DNA from: Lasiosphaeria ovina
Lineage: Eukaryota > Ascomycota > Sordariomycetes > Sordariales > Lasiosphaeriaceae
Length of the DNA stretch: 64,000 bases
Assembly (NCBI GenBank): GCA_033439765.1
Contig: JAULSN010000009.1
Location: 248,001-312,000 of the forward strand
Direction of reading: 5' to 3'
A model generated the notes under the pieces. It saw only the letters and a list, made by a program, of their open reading frames with translations, was not told the origin of the DNA and searched no databases. Shown here piece by piece: positions 34,001-44,920 of this stretch. The first letter of the stretch is position 1. Each line of letters begins with the position of its first letter. Position numbers and translations under genes: made by a program.

Positions 34001-35356
34001 CTCCGGGAGAAGGTGCAGCTGTGGCACTGGCAAGAGGAGGAGCAGGCTAAGAAGGAGACTGGAGCCCCGACAGGCTCGCCACTGATCGGGCTCTCCGGGA
34101 GCTGCATCAGACATGCCAGGCATATTCCGTGGCTTCATTGAAGCTGTCTAAATACGAGACGGGCGGTGATTGTGGTGCATGACACCGTAACTGAAAGGTG
34201 GAGCCTGTACTTGTTCTTTCCTGTGGCTTCCAAACACGATGTCCTGAGCTCGCGGCTACGGCACAATGATCAACATGCACACCTTTTCGATCTCCCTCCA
34301 CCCTAGTATTTGACGTGCCGCTGTTCGCTATCTGTCTGTCGGCATGCCCCTCCCTCAAGAGATATGGCCTTGTACATCTTGTCCTCGTTCCGTGATGAGG
34401 GCAGCTTCTCCATCTCGAGCACCTCCTTGCTCGTGAGGGGGGGGGGGGGGGCACTATAGCGCCGTCGGCGGGCATGACCTTTTTATAAATGAGATCAAGT
34501 GGCAGTCGCAGTCGACGTCGAACTCAAGTCCGTTGACTTCCTTGAAGCGCTGCGTGATCCATCTCGCCTACAGCACGCCTGGCACTGGTGCCAACTCCCA
34601 GCTTAAGGAGGGTGTCGCACTCGCGGTGGACGGCGACGAAGTCGTCGTCGACGCAGCGCCGTGTTGTCGAAGAACAGGGAGCGGTAGTTGGCCCACCCCT
34701 TGGCGTCGCGGTACACGAGTCAGCCCTTACAGAGCTCAGTGATGGCGCATGCGTGGGACAAATGCCGCTTTCATCTGCCTCTCCCCCGCCGAGCCCTGAC
34801 TTGGCTCACGATCGACGAGCGAAAGAGCGATAACTGGCTTGAGCGTCCCTATACATGCACTGCTGCCTCAGTCTTGTCGTCGGCGACTGTGAGGTCTCTG
34901 AGATACACATTTAGCTCCTCTCTCCACTGCTTCTCATCGCGGTGCGCCAAATGGTAGGCTGGCCCGGAGGTCCGATGAGCCAAGCGTGCACAGCCGTGGT
35001 GCCGAATTCCGAGACGCTAAGACGGGGCCTGGAATCCCCCCGCAGTGTCGTTCCTGGTCGTATGGCTTCGGAGTTTGTCGACGACGACGCTTCGAAGGCA
35101 GATTGCCGACCGCCGTAGCCCCTTTTTCGGCCACATGTGGCTGAGCATCTGTTGTTACGCCCTGGAAGTAGTAAAACATCGGATATACATCTTATCTCCA
35201 TCTCCTACCCCTTTCCCTGCCCCTTTTCGGGTTGGGCGATCTGACCGTGTGCCGTCGCCAACGCAATGTGCTCACGCTCGCCTGTCGAAATATCCGTCCC
35301 GCCCGACTGTAGGTCAGCGACCCTGCCGCCTAAGCCACCGATTTCTCTTCCGTGTT
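34001..35356. other. Unplaced fragments; G run
   Basis: Minus-strand pieces read KGWANYRSLFFDNTALRRDD then FVAVHRECDTLLKLGV (about 34700-34590), ITQRFKEVNGLEFDVDCDCH (about 34560-34500), and LTSKEVLEMEKLPSSRNEDK followed by MYKAIS (about 34436-34360). They are co-linear and look like one gene with shifts, interrupted by a 15-base G run at 34437-34451. I do not recognise the family. Confidence 0.35.
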
Positions 35357-36304
35357 TCAACCAACATCAGCTTTCCCATCATGGTGTTCCAAAACAGCTC
35401 TCAACCGACGGGTTCCCTCCCCGTGTTTCCAATAAAGAGGGCTGTTGAAACTTCTCCCAGTCCTCCTCGCTAGCCCAATAGACTTTCTGAACACAGCACC
35501 GGTGACGACTTGAGCTCGAGTCCGCCCGGGTCGATCGGCCATCAGGCGGCTTGGAAGTTGCGATACCACCGACGGCCTTCCCAAAGCTCGGAGCTCGGAG
35601 ACCTTCGTCAGCTCTGTCAGAGGGAGAGGCGTAATATTCCAGACACTCGCGCATGCAGCGCCCAAGTTGGACAAGATGCCGCCATCAGCTCGTACGGAGC
35701 GGAAGATCTGATAGGCCTTCGGGAAGCTTTGCGCCATCTTTTCGCACGTTTCGTCAATCGAGCGCATCTGCTGGCCCAGCCTAAGACTTACCGCCACCTT
35801 TCCAGCTTTGTATCCAAAATACAACAAGACAAGAACCTCAGCGAACAGCACCAGCTTCCAGCCACTTCGGAGTCGAACTCTTGCTTTCATCGCGGCCGTA
35901 TACCGGTTTTTCTGTTTCCTAGTCTCTTCCGCTCCTAGATCGTTACTTTCCCCATGGCCAGTCAGTTTGGCTTCCCGATACGTAATAGATATAATATACT
36001 TCACAGTGTATCGTCCCTTTGGGTCTTCGCAGCCTGTAAACCCGATTGTCGTAACAAAATAGACAGGCGCAAGCAGCACAAAAATGAGGCCCAGCTGTTC
36101 CGCGGCAAGGCCGATGGTGCTGAAAACGGGGAGAATCCTCAAGCCAGCTTTCAGTAACGCGTTGGGGGATTCTGATTTTCGAGTCATCCTCGCCGGTGGC
36201 TCGGGCTGACCATCTATCGCGGTGACCACGACATTCTCCACCACAAGTCCCAAGGAACCCGCTGAAAGTAGCATCCTGTCAGAACAAACACGGAACCATC
36301 TCAT
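35357..36304 (-). CDS. Hypothetical membrane protein, 315 codons, intact ORF
   Basis: The longest uninterrupted ORF in the window. Two likely membrane segments are visible: ILPVFSTIGLAAEQLGLIFV continuing to LLAPVYFVTTIGF (about residues 57-92), and WKLVLFAEVLVLLYFGYKAG (about 148-167). A charged loop lies between them (GAEETRKQKNRYTAAMKARV). The C-terminal third is basic with no recognised domain and could be read-through past a lost intron. I chose the first Met of the open frame; no family supports a particular start. A 15-base G run (36348-36362) lies about 45 bp upstream. Confidence 0.42.
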   Translation of the reverse strand: MRWFRVCSDRMLLSAGSLGLVVENVVVTAIDGQPEPPARMTRKSESPNALLKAGLRILPVFSTIGLAAEQLGLIFVLLAPVYFVTTIGFTGCEDPKGRYTVKYIISITYREAKLTGHGESNDLGAEETRKQKNRYTAAMKARVRLRSGWKLVLFAEVLVLLYFGYKAGKVAVSLRLGQQMRSIDETCEKMAQSFPKAYQIFRSVRADGGILSNLGAACASVWNITPLPLTELTKVSELRALGRPSVVSQLPSRLMADRPGRTRAQVVTGAVFRKSIGLARRTGRSFNSPLYWKHGEGTRRLRAVLEHHDGKADVG

Positions 36305-36347
36305 CCCGTTCAGTTCGCTAGCTTACAGCGTAATTTGTCACCCACGC

Positions 36348-36362
36348 GGGGGGGGGGGGGGG
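36348..36362 (+). repeat. Poly-G tract, 15 bases
   Basis: Fifteen G between CCCACGC and TGGAAATATT, between the minus ORF at 35357-36304 and the Ras pseudogene. Confidence 0.95.
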
Positions 36363-36548
36363 TGGAAATATTTCAGAGGCCCATGGGGAGATGCTGAGCA
36401 GGATGTTGAGGAGGTTCTACGGGAATTGGCCCTTGATCAGAGAGCTTGATGTCTGCTCTTAACAATGCTCCATGCGCAGGTCGAGACTAGAAGATTGAGT
36501 TGGGTAGAAAACGCAGCTGCGTAGTGTCGCGGAGGATGGTGGACGACA

Positions 36549-37301
36549 CTCATAGGACGACGCAACCGGTGGCCGCTCCTCCGCCGGTATCGTTCCGGAC
36601 CATCACGCCTTTGGGGGCTGCCTTCGCTCTTGTCAGGGCGAATGTTTCCCACTGCCGGCGTGCTGCTGTATCCGCGGGCTCCGCAGCGTCCTGACCACAT
36701 CGTAAAATGGCTTTTTCAACGTTTTCACCGTTCTTCGCCGAGGCCTCGACAAATTCGCAGTCAAGCTCGCGTGCTAGCGCATGTCCTTCTTCTGTCGAAA
36801 CCTCCCTCTCCGTCACCCTGTCGGTCTTGTTTCCCACAAGCATAATAGGAGCTCGTGTATTAGTGATCTAATCATGAACGGCCTTGATCTCGGTGAAGGT
36901 TGACCGAGACGAGATACTATACACCAAGACGAAGCCCTCGCTATCGCGTGATCACTTGATCACGCGATAGCGAGGGCAACCCTTCCGCGCCTCCCGTGTC
37001 GATTATGCTGAGTATACAAGCCTGGCCGTCTATCTTGGTCTCCTTGCGATACGAGTCCTCGACTATTGGGTTATACTTTCAAGCTATATCACAGCACCAT
37101 TGAACCCGCTCAACAAACCAATGCCGCAGACGAAGAAAAGGCCCAGTCGTAGCCGTCTGACTCGGCCGAGAGCTCTCTGAACAGCCGGCTGGAGGGCACC
37201 ACTCACCGAATCTCAACGAAACGCTTCAAAGTCAACTGGATCGTCAGGGCTGTCTTGCCCACGCCGCCGACTCCCGGTACCAACAGTTTGTGTACCGCCA
37301 T
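36549..37301 (-). pseudogene. Ras-family small GTPase, disrupted
   Basis: It starts MAVHKLLVPGVGGVGKTALT followed by IQL; the P-loop GVGGVGKT is intact. An intron begins GTGAGT (about 37200). After it come YNPIVEDSYRKETKIDGQAC, DTGGAEG (usual DTAGQE), RDSEGFVLVYSIS, FTEIKAVHD-stop, PIMLVGNKTDRVTEREV (G4 NKxD), ECEFVE-like CEFVEASAKNGENVEKA (G5 SAK), and a C-terminal GCVVL prenylation box. Three lesions are clear. The switch II segment before RDSEGF is replaced by an inverted copy of RDSEGF coding DNA (36957-36977). A TAG at 36868-36870 stands where Gln is expected. The intron acceptor is not a normal CAG/TAG. Such GTPases signal at the plasma membrane; this copy is dead. Confidence 0.85.
36934..36977. 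repeat. Perfect 21-bp palindrome inside the Ras coding sequence
   Basis: Arms GCCCTCGCTATCGCGTGATC-A (36934-36954) and its exact reverse complement (36957-36977) are separated by 2 bp. The left arm is native coding sequence for ITRDSEG on the minus strand. The right arm is an inverted duplicate that has replaced switch II codons. Confidence 0.95.
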
Positions 37302-38074
37302 GGTCGACCTTGTGGACAGTGAATGCCGCCAACAAGACCGCTGCCGACTGGAATGGTCTCCGTTGAGATGTGCAAATAGCAGGAGGATATACTGCCAACT
37401 AGAAGTTGGCGAAGTAAGGTGAGATAGCGGCAGTACAGAGACAGCGAGAAGAGAAGAAAGATCAGGCGTAGTGCCATACACGCTAGGCAAGGCCACCATT
37501 CTCCAGCTTGCTTGGAGGGAGAGAAGAGACACACCGTTATATGTAGTAGGTTCGCCGGCGACGAGGCAGAGCACTTGACCTGGCCCGGGGAGGGGGGTGG
37601 AGGTGCGGCGCCGATGAGAGATCAACGTAGTTGACGCCCCGCTACTGAGTGGCCTCCAAAAGCGTAATAGCAGAGACACGAAGACAGCCCGCGCCGTGAC
37701 CCGTGACGTCCTTGAATCCCCTGCAAATCCGCGACAACCGTCCGGAGCCATTCGTTGATCGATGTGAGATTGTGCAATATACGATTGAGTTGTATGGGAA
37801 CAGACGGACGAGGGGTCCCGGCGGCAGCCCAGGACTTTCATGCGCTCCCGGTCTTACTTCCCGCAGCAGGCCACCTCGCCAAGTCCCTGGTTCGCCAGCC
37901 CGCCACGCACCACAGCCCCCCCCCCCCCCCGCCTCCGTCGCCTATGTATCTACATGACGGCCCCCGTAGTTTCCCCAGCGCTGCTGCAGTGACCTACCCC
38001 ACGTAGAGACGCTCTCAGCGTACTCTCCTCCTCCGCCGTGATGCTTGCGCTGCTTCTTCTTCCCGATCACTGTG
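37302..38074. other. No gene recognised; C run
   Basis: The upstream flank of the Ras pseudogene and the downstream flank of the CK1 pseudogene. A 15-base C run lies at 37916-37930. The ORFs have no recognisable family. Confidence 0.4.
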
Positions 38075-38935
38075 AAACTTCTCCTCGTCCGTAGCCCACC
38101 TCCAACCCCTGACATGGCAAACGCACCCCGAGAAACTCCATGAAGGAATACCCCAGTGCCTCCAGATCGTCTCGCCGAGATTTCTCTTGTCCGAGAAGAG
38201 CGTTGATACTTATGTACCGTGTAGTGCCGCCGGACAGAGACTTTTTAACACAGAAGGGAATGTGCTCTTTCGTCTCGCGGTCGCGATACTGCTTTGCTAT
38301 ACCAAAGTCGACGAGGTGGAACATATTGGCCGTCTCGGTTCCTGGCTGCCCAACCAGGAGATTGCCGGGTTTGACGTCGCGGAAAATCAGCTTCTTCTCG
38401 TGTAGCATCTGCATTCGCGAGATCTACAGATGGTATTAATAGAGAGCAATGGTACGGGGCTCATCAGAGGTACAAACCAGCGGACCAGCCAGCATTAGGA
38501 CAGTCTTGAGAGTGAACCGTCGGCTGCATCGACTGAACAACTCCTCGAGCGATAGACCCAGTAGATCGACAAATAAGATACGGTAAAGTCCTTGTAGACC
38601 AAAGTAATAGTAGCGAGGGAAACCAGCTGGAGGAGTTAGTTAGTAGTAGATAGTATACCTACAATAGGATTCTTATAGTAGCCATCCAAACTCTTGTACA
38701 CCTTGAACTCGTTTTTTAGTTGCCGTGTTTTACTGTCTAGTGGCTCCTGGAGACGGTCAGTCAGCATCCTTCATCACTATACGAAAGCTATAGTACCAAA
38801 GCCACTTATAAACTCGACAGCTACTAATACCTGGCTCGGCAATTCGACCCCCTCGTAGACGATGCCAAACGAACCCTCTCCAATTTCCCCCTCCCCCCCC
38901 CCAGCCTGTACGAAACTTCCTTCCCATCTACCACG
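38075..38935 (-). pseudogene. Casein kinase 1 (CK1) protein kinase, decayed
   Basis: In order on the minus strand: VVDGKEVSYRLG, a frameshift in a 10-base G run (plus 38893-38902), IGEGSFGIVYEGVELPSQVL then VAVEFI, QLKNEFKVYKSL, a probable intron with GTAGG donor near 38660, then FVDLLGLSLEELFSRCSRRF, TLKTVLMLA, MLHEKKLIFRDVKPGNLLVG, VDFGIAKQYRDRETKEHIPF, KSLSGGTTRYISINALLGQE and KSRRDDLEALGYSFMEFL. This is CK1-specific (usual IGEGSFG, RD.KPDNF, DFGMAK.YRD, SGTARYMSINTHLG.EQSRRDDLE). The ATP-binding Lys of VAIK is Glu here, and KPDN is KPGN. A stop separates the two halves of the N-lobe. The kinase would be inactive even if spliced. Confidence 0.85.
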
Positions 38936-41695
38936 TCCGAGATCGTGTTGGCGACGCTTGGGTGTCCTCAGTCTGTCTAGCGTCTGGCGCCAGTCCGAGA
39001 TGCCTGACGCTAACACGTCCATGTGCTGGGCGTCTTCCACCAGCTTCCGGACCCGGCCCCAACGAGACCTTGATTCGGTCGATCTCCCCACTGCAATCAA
39101 GGCCCTGTAGGAACCGCTGCGCCGCCGACTTTGCGTCCTGTACCGTGTTCCCCAGGACTGTGTCAAGTTCACCGGAGGAGACCCCATGCCTCCGCCTGAA
39201 CGGTAGGTGGTGCGGTATTGGTATTGGTATTTCATCGTCGTCTCCGGGCACTTGGCCATCGGGCACCAGTATCGGGCTCTCGCCTTCTTTGCTCTCACGC
39301 AACTGTAGCATCCGTCTGCCAGCCCCTCCTCGCCGCCGTCGAAATGCGACGTTGCAACAACAACTCCGACGTGTATTTGACGAAGTGGTCGAAGAAAAAG
39401 GATAGCACGTAGCCATCATCATAAAGGGTACGATTGCTCGTTTTGGTCTCGCTGCCCCCGGATGTTGTGCACGGTTTGACGTCGGGGCGATTTGTCGGAC
39501 TTGGCCAGGCGTCCGTCCCGCTCTTCCTCGCTTACCGGGCGTATCGACAGAGAAACGCCACCCTCCAATCTCGCAAGCTCTCTCTGCCGTCGCGTCGCAC
39601 AGTGGCCTCGGCCTTCTCCAGCTTGACGTCGCAGCCAGTTGCAACCCCCTTGAATCTCAAACCAGCAGCTCTCGTTTGCCCTCCGGCCCAAACCCTCGAG
39701 GCCCATCTTTATCGCAACATCTACCACCTCTCTCTCGCAGCAGCCGTCCCTGTAAAATTGTGAGCTCTCCGTCAGTCCGTTCCCGTCGCTGTAAGACTTA
39801 CAAACGCGCCTTCTGCCTTCTCGACGTCCATGTCATTGGCCTTGTGTATCTCGAGCCTATTGCTGGCTCCCATGTGCTCGGCTGCCTTATGAATGCCAGA
39901 GCTGGTTTGAGGAGAACACTAACAGGAATTGGCTGGGCCCCTCTCTCGGCCTGTCCCGCCCCGCCTTTCCTCTCTTGTTCCAACTGGTTCGCCCATGTTT
40001 GCCCTACCCTCCGATTCGTACCCTGTCGCCTTGTTCGGCAACAGAGAGACACACGGGACGGGCGGTGCAGGCGTTGTGGTTACGCGCTGGTGAGGACTGA
40101 GAAAGCTCGCACAAGTTGGTTAGTTACGCGGCTGGAATGGACGAAGAGATGCAATACGATATGCCCGGTGGTCGTGCAAGAGACGGGTAGTCGCGGTGTT
40201 CCTTGGTGAGGGAAGAAGGTAGAAGGGAAGTACGTTGAACACACGAGAGCAGATAGTTGCAATTCGAGGAGGAAAAGGTATTAATAAGGAGACTAGGTTT
40301 TGCTCCATTCTGCTGCAGTGACGTGGCCGCCGTGGTCTGCAATCCGGTGGTCCAGCCAACCACCAAGCCCGGGGCCGGTTGCGAGCATGCGTGACCTGCT
40401 CATAGTCGCCAGGCTGTGGGGAATTTCTCGCCTCTGAACTTCACAGGACTCTTATAGGACAGGTTGAAAAGAGGGGTCTCCAGACAGGGAAATACAAGGC
40501 CTTTATATATCCCTAACACAGTTACATGCCCGCTCGCACCCGCTCCAGTGTCGCTTACACGCAATGCATTGCATGCATGAGCGCGAGCATTCCAGTGGCG
40601 TTGGTTTGTTGCATCCCGACACAGGCTCGTCGTCGTCCAGGCGGCCCAGTGAGCACGAAGCGATCCGCGTTCATGCTCTGTGAAACTTGTCTACATAATT
40701 ATCGAATGAGAATGCATCTCTCAAGATTCCTTGCCGGCCGTTGCCCCGCGGCCAGGACGCCGACGAACTCGAGTGCGGCCGCACCTGCGCGGAGTGGGAT
40801 CGGCCTACGTCGCATTCGCATCCAATCTGTGACTGCGAGAAATACTCAAGTAATTTGCAAGGCCTCCGGACTACAGTCTGGAATGTCAGTCAATGTACGG
40901 AGGGCTTTCTTAGAGGGGACCTTACGGCTCAGGGAACGCGCCCTTGGGACCCCACTCCCAGTCTCTTGCCGGGACACCTACTGCCCCAAGAGTCCCAGGG
41001 CTGGGAGGAAGCCCGGCCTGAGCTGAATCTTCATTGAACATCGGTTGGCAGGCTTCCACTTTCAGAGCTGGAGGCTCCCGCGGCAGCGGCCATCTGTGGG
41101 GTTGTCTTGGGCGGTCGCACATGTTGCCACCAATATGGTCGAGGATGCGCCAGGAGTTGAAGGCAACCGAGAGGCCGGTCAAGACCCAATGGCGGCTCGC
41201 CTTTGAACGCCCACCGAAAAAGCGACGGCGAGCGGCTTCCAGCAGTAGAGAAGTTGGAAGACGCAGCTCGGCGCGAAGCAGCGGCCGCAAAGGCGGTAGC
41301 GTCTCGGGTGCGCCGCATTGGGTGGAGCGGAAACAGGTGGCTCGGAAAGGCAACAAGGCGACCGATATGGCCTGCAGGAAAGTGCAGTTTGGCCCGTTCG
41401 TGCCTGGGTTGCCGTCCATATATATACTTCACAACGTGAACGGTCTGACCTCCAAGCGAGTGATGTGATTCAGGGGGGCAGAAATCACAAGCCATACCCG
41501 GGGCAATAGTCTCCACAAGCCAGAGGTCATAGCAGAGGCAATCACCAGAAGTGGCAATAAGTCAATCCACAGTGGCTGGCACTCCTGCTCCAGCTGGAGA
41601 GTTCCCCGGAGCAATTGCATCACTCCTCGACGTGGGTGGGGCAGAGGTGGATCCCCCAGCTTTTTAGTGCGCGCGCCACCATACATCATGTGAAC
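38936..41695. other. Unplaced helical-coding fragments; no family recognised
   Basis: Between 39000 and 40050 the minus strand carries open, charged, helix-like frames (KLVEDAQHMDVLASGISDWR; WLRRQAGEGRGHCATRRQRE; EHMGASNRLEIHKANDMDVE), suggesting a broken coiled-coil protein. From 40050 to 41690 several overlapping ORFs on both strands lack recognisable domains. A plus frame near 41220-41330 reads KLEDAARREAAAAKAVASRV. Confidence 0.35.
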
Positions 41696-41740
41696 CAGAC
41701 CCCTGTTTCCCGATTTTGAAAATCGGGAAACAGGGGTCTG
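41696..41740. repeat. Perfect 22-bp palindrome
   Basis: CAGACCCCTGTTTCCCGATT-TT (41696-41717) and its exact reverse complement (41719-41740) are separated by a single G. It has no T run and no coding context, and lies about 120 bp before the large palindromic array. Confidence 0.95.
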
Positions 41741-41854
41741 CATGCTACCCGTACCACGCACCCCTTCTAGCTGCAAAAGCAGACGCGACGGGGCTTCCCG
41801 TCGGGGCCGCTGGAATGTGGCGCACAATTTCCCGGCATGCATGCGGGGTAGATG

Positions 41855-42476
41855 CAGTGGCACGATTTTCCGGCATGCATGCGGGACATGCAGTGTTACA
41901 AGCGCGATGTACGGGCCAGCACGCTAACAGGGGCACTATCACGATTTCCCGACATGCATGCGGGACATGCAGTGTTGCAAGCGCGATGTACGAGCCAACA
42001 CGCTAACAGGGGTCACTATCACAATTTCCCGGCATGCATGCGGGAGATGATGCAGTGTTGCCAGCGCGATGTGACAGTAACCCCTGTCAGCGGGTTGGCC
42101 CGCATATCGTGCATCCCCCATCCCCCGCATACATGCTGTGCCTCCCGCATGCGTGCCGGGAAATTGTGCCACTGCGTCTCACGCATGCATGCCGGGATAT
42201 TGCAAGCACGATTTCCCGGCACGCATGCGGGAGATGCACGATATGCGGGCCAACCCCCTAACAGGGGTTACTGTCACATCGCGCTTGCAACACTACATCT
42301 GCCGCGTGCATGCCGGGAAATTGTGACAGTGACCCCTATTAGCGTGCTGGCTCGTACATCGCGCTTGTAACACTGCATGTCGTGATAGTGCCCCTGTTAG
42401 CGTGCTGGCCCGTACATCGCGCTTGTAACACTGCATGTCCTGCATGCATGCCGGGAAATCGTGATAGTGCCCCCTG
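41855..42476. repeat. Nested palindromic repeat array (fold-back structure), about 0.62 kb
   Basis: The core word TTTCCCGGCATGCATGCGGG is itself almost palindromic. In forward orientation it begins at about 41865, 41943, 42024 and 42210 (and a variant at 41828). In reverse orientation it lies at about 42143, 42178, 42300 and 42438. Cores are joined by a spacer of about 56 bp containing TGTTACAAGCGCGATGTACG, GGCCAGCACGC and TAACAGGGGCACTATCAC. The left half (to about 42115) is the imperfect reverse complement of the right half (from about 42232); for example GATGTGACAGTAACCCCTG at 42068 pairs with CAGGGGTTACTGTCACATC ending at 42280. The unit could form a long hairpin or cruciform. No ORF of interest lies inside. 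Confidence 0.9.
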
Positions 42477-44555
42477 GCCGGGCAAGTACGGCTGCTAGGA
42501 CGCCATTGCGAATCCGCCCGCTCTTCCGCATCGAGGAGCAAAATAACATCAACATGCCAACCAGTGACGGCCGCCTCAGCGCAGACTGTGAGCGAGAGCG
42601 TGGATATCACCAGATATGGCAAGTGGCAGGGGAGAGCAACAGACCGCAGTGGATCACAGTGAACCATTAGCGTCGGGGAAAAAGTAGGACGATAACGATA
42701 CGCTACTAGGGTAGGGGATCATACGTCATGCCGAGAAAGGAAAGAGTCACGACAACCAGGCGTTTCGAGGACACCACTCGAACAGAAACGAACCAACACA
42801 ATCGCTCAAGATTCCGATTCCAGATGCCTCACAATGTAAAAAAAAAAAAAAACAAGTACCAGCCTCCCGCCGTTGAATATGCGACCTACCACCATAACCG
42901 AAACCTTTTTTTTTTCCTCCTTCAGTCGGCAGCAGTATGGCACTTGGAGTGCCAGGACTACCATCCAAAACAGACCCAGCAGCGAGTAACCTACAAGTTG
43001 GCGGCTACGAGGGCGTTCCGTGTGTCGTTGTGACCATACAGAACATCATGGAGACGGATGCATAAATGCATAAGCATCTGTGCGAGAACCTGGACAAGGC
43101 GGTTGGTGCCGACGTATATAGTGCCTGTGGTAGGATGAGGGACAGGGACAGGAACAGAGCCGAGAAGAGGGCCAGGCCGTGGTGAAGGGCAATGAAGCAG
43201 AGCTCCCGGTGGGCAACAGGAGGCATGACCAGCAGTCACACGGTCTGGATGCCTCTACTACCGGCAGTTTCTCTTGCTGGATATTTTTTTACCACGGGCA
43301 TTTTACTTTGGATTTCTCTACCATCGTTACTCCCCCCCCCCCCATTAGGCTAAGAGAGGCTCTCTTTTTGCACGGCTACAAGGTATACACCAAACACGAT
43401 CCAGCATAACTTCAGCGCGCCTACTACCTACCCCCAAAAGGAAATAGATATGCACATCGCAGTTAGTCAGGCGTTGTTGGATGGTCCCGACTTGTAACAC
43501 AGGCCCGGCATATTTGTCTCACGGGGATCGATCATCATCGAGGTGCAGGAGCCCAGACGTTCCTCACGTTGCACTGCTATGTCCCGATTCCCCGCTGACC
43601 GTCCGATGCCTCGATCAAGTCCCCGAGGACAAGGGAAATAGACGCCGACCAGGTCGGCGATTCATCAGCAAGGCAAGTCTCCCCTTTGGGGAAGACCTCG
43701 GTGAATGCCTGGTACCCTCGCCGAACGGTGGGAGGCCTCGCCAGGAATGCGCCGTGTCTGCCCGTAAAAAAAACCGCCCAACTTTACGCCCGCAGCGTCA
43801 TTGTCATGGCGGTATTTTCATCGCCGGCTCTTCCGCTTGACCTAGGGAACTCTCACTGGCTCCGAGGAGGCTTCTTCGACCGGGGCTGTGCCGGGTGCTC
43901 GAAGGGGATTGCGTCGTTGTGGCGGCGACAGCAGTAACGAGGGGGGGCAGTCGCCCGAAAGGAAAAAAAAAAAAAAACGCCGAAGGACGCGGAGGTGCCG
44001 CGCCCGACAACGACACCCGAGAGATATGGGGGATTCTACACCAAGAGATGCCGGCTGATGCCCAGTGCATCTTCACCATTCCATTAGTGCACATGTATGT
44101 TCCGGTCAAGCGCTCGATGAAGCAAGCACCCCTTTTCAAGCAGCGCGAAATCCGCGACTGGGGATATATAGATCCAAGTTGACCACGAAAAAAAAAAAAA
44201 GCCAATACCCGGCGGGAGCACGAAAGCACAAGTCCAACACGAGAGGTTCTCGGATCCGGCTGACTACAGCTTTATATCTGTATATTCATTCATCTATCGA
44301 ACATCTCTGGAAGTAAGTTGGAGGAAGCTCATGGCTGCGTGGCCCCTCGTGCTGCCCAAAGCGGCCTTCTTCTTGCCTTTTCTGGGGCTAGGTATCGTGA
44401 TCGGTTCCGGGCAGCAGAGGCGGAATGTTCTCTGGGAATGATGTTATTATCATGGCCGATTTCTTCGCCAGATCATTGTCGGCGTTGCCAGCTGCCGGGC
44501 GCTGGTCGAAGCGGCTGCTGCGAGAAGTGGAGCCAAAGGGGCGGGCTTAAGTCAC
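42477..44555. other. No gene recognised; A and C runs
   Basis: Runs of 14-15 A occur at about 42838-42852 and 43963-43977, and 12 C at 43332-43343. A minus ORF (43226-43005) begins MPPVAHRELCFIALHHGLAL and looks like a short membrane segment. A plus frame at 44020-44182 (EMPADAQCIFTIPLVHMYVP then VKRSMKQAPLFKQREIRDWG) is protein-like, ends at a stop and is unplaced. Confidence 0.4.
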
Positions 44556-44576
44556 GGGGGGGGGGGGGGGGGGGGG
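44556..44576 (+). repeat. Poly-G tract, 21 bases
   Basis: Twenty-one G between GTCAC and TTATAGGG. Confidence 0.95.
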
Positions 44577-44760
44577 TTATAGGGTCCGTTTGCCGGGCAG
44601 GTTAACACGGGGGCGACGAGGTGAGCCCGAAAGGGCCCATCAATGACTTGCTTAGCTATGGTTGCGGAACCTGGGGGGGGCCAAGGGCCTCTGCCCGCCC
44701 CCTCGGGTAACGCATTACCATACGCCCATGAGGAAACCAAGGGGACGCCCTGAGTTTTCG

Positions 44761-44789
44761 GGGGGGTAAGGCTGCGGGCCTTACCCCCC
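44761..44789. repeat. Perfect 12-bp inverted repeat
   Basis: GGGGGGTAAGGC and GCCTTACCCCCC flank a 5-base loop (TGCGG). It is part of a GC-rich stretch of low complexity. Confidence 0.9.
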
Positions 44790-44920
44790 TCTTTTGCTCC
44801 TCGAATCATTTTTTTAGTGGTTTTCGATAGGTTTCGAGGCGTCGTTGTGACTCCTATCGAAGTCGCGATCCCATCGCTGGCGGGCGTAGTCATGGGAAAG
44901 CGAAGAAGTAAAAAAATACG

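Noticed and set aside
41855..42476. CRISPR-like array of palindromic repeats
   Set aside because: Repeats occur in both orientations, spacers are conserved and not unique, there are no cas genes, and the context is fungal nuclear DNA.
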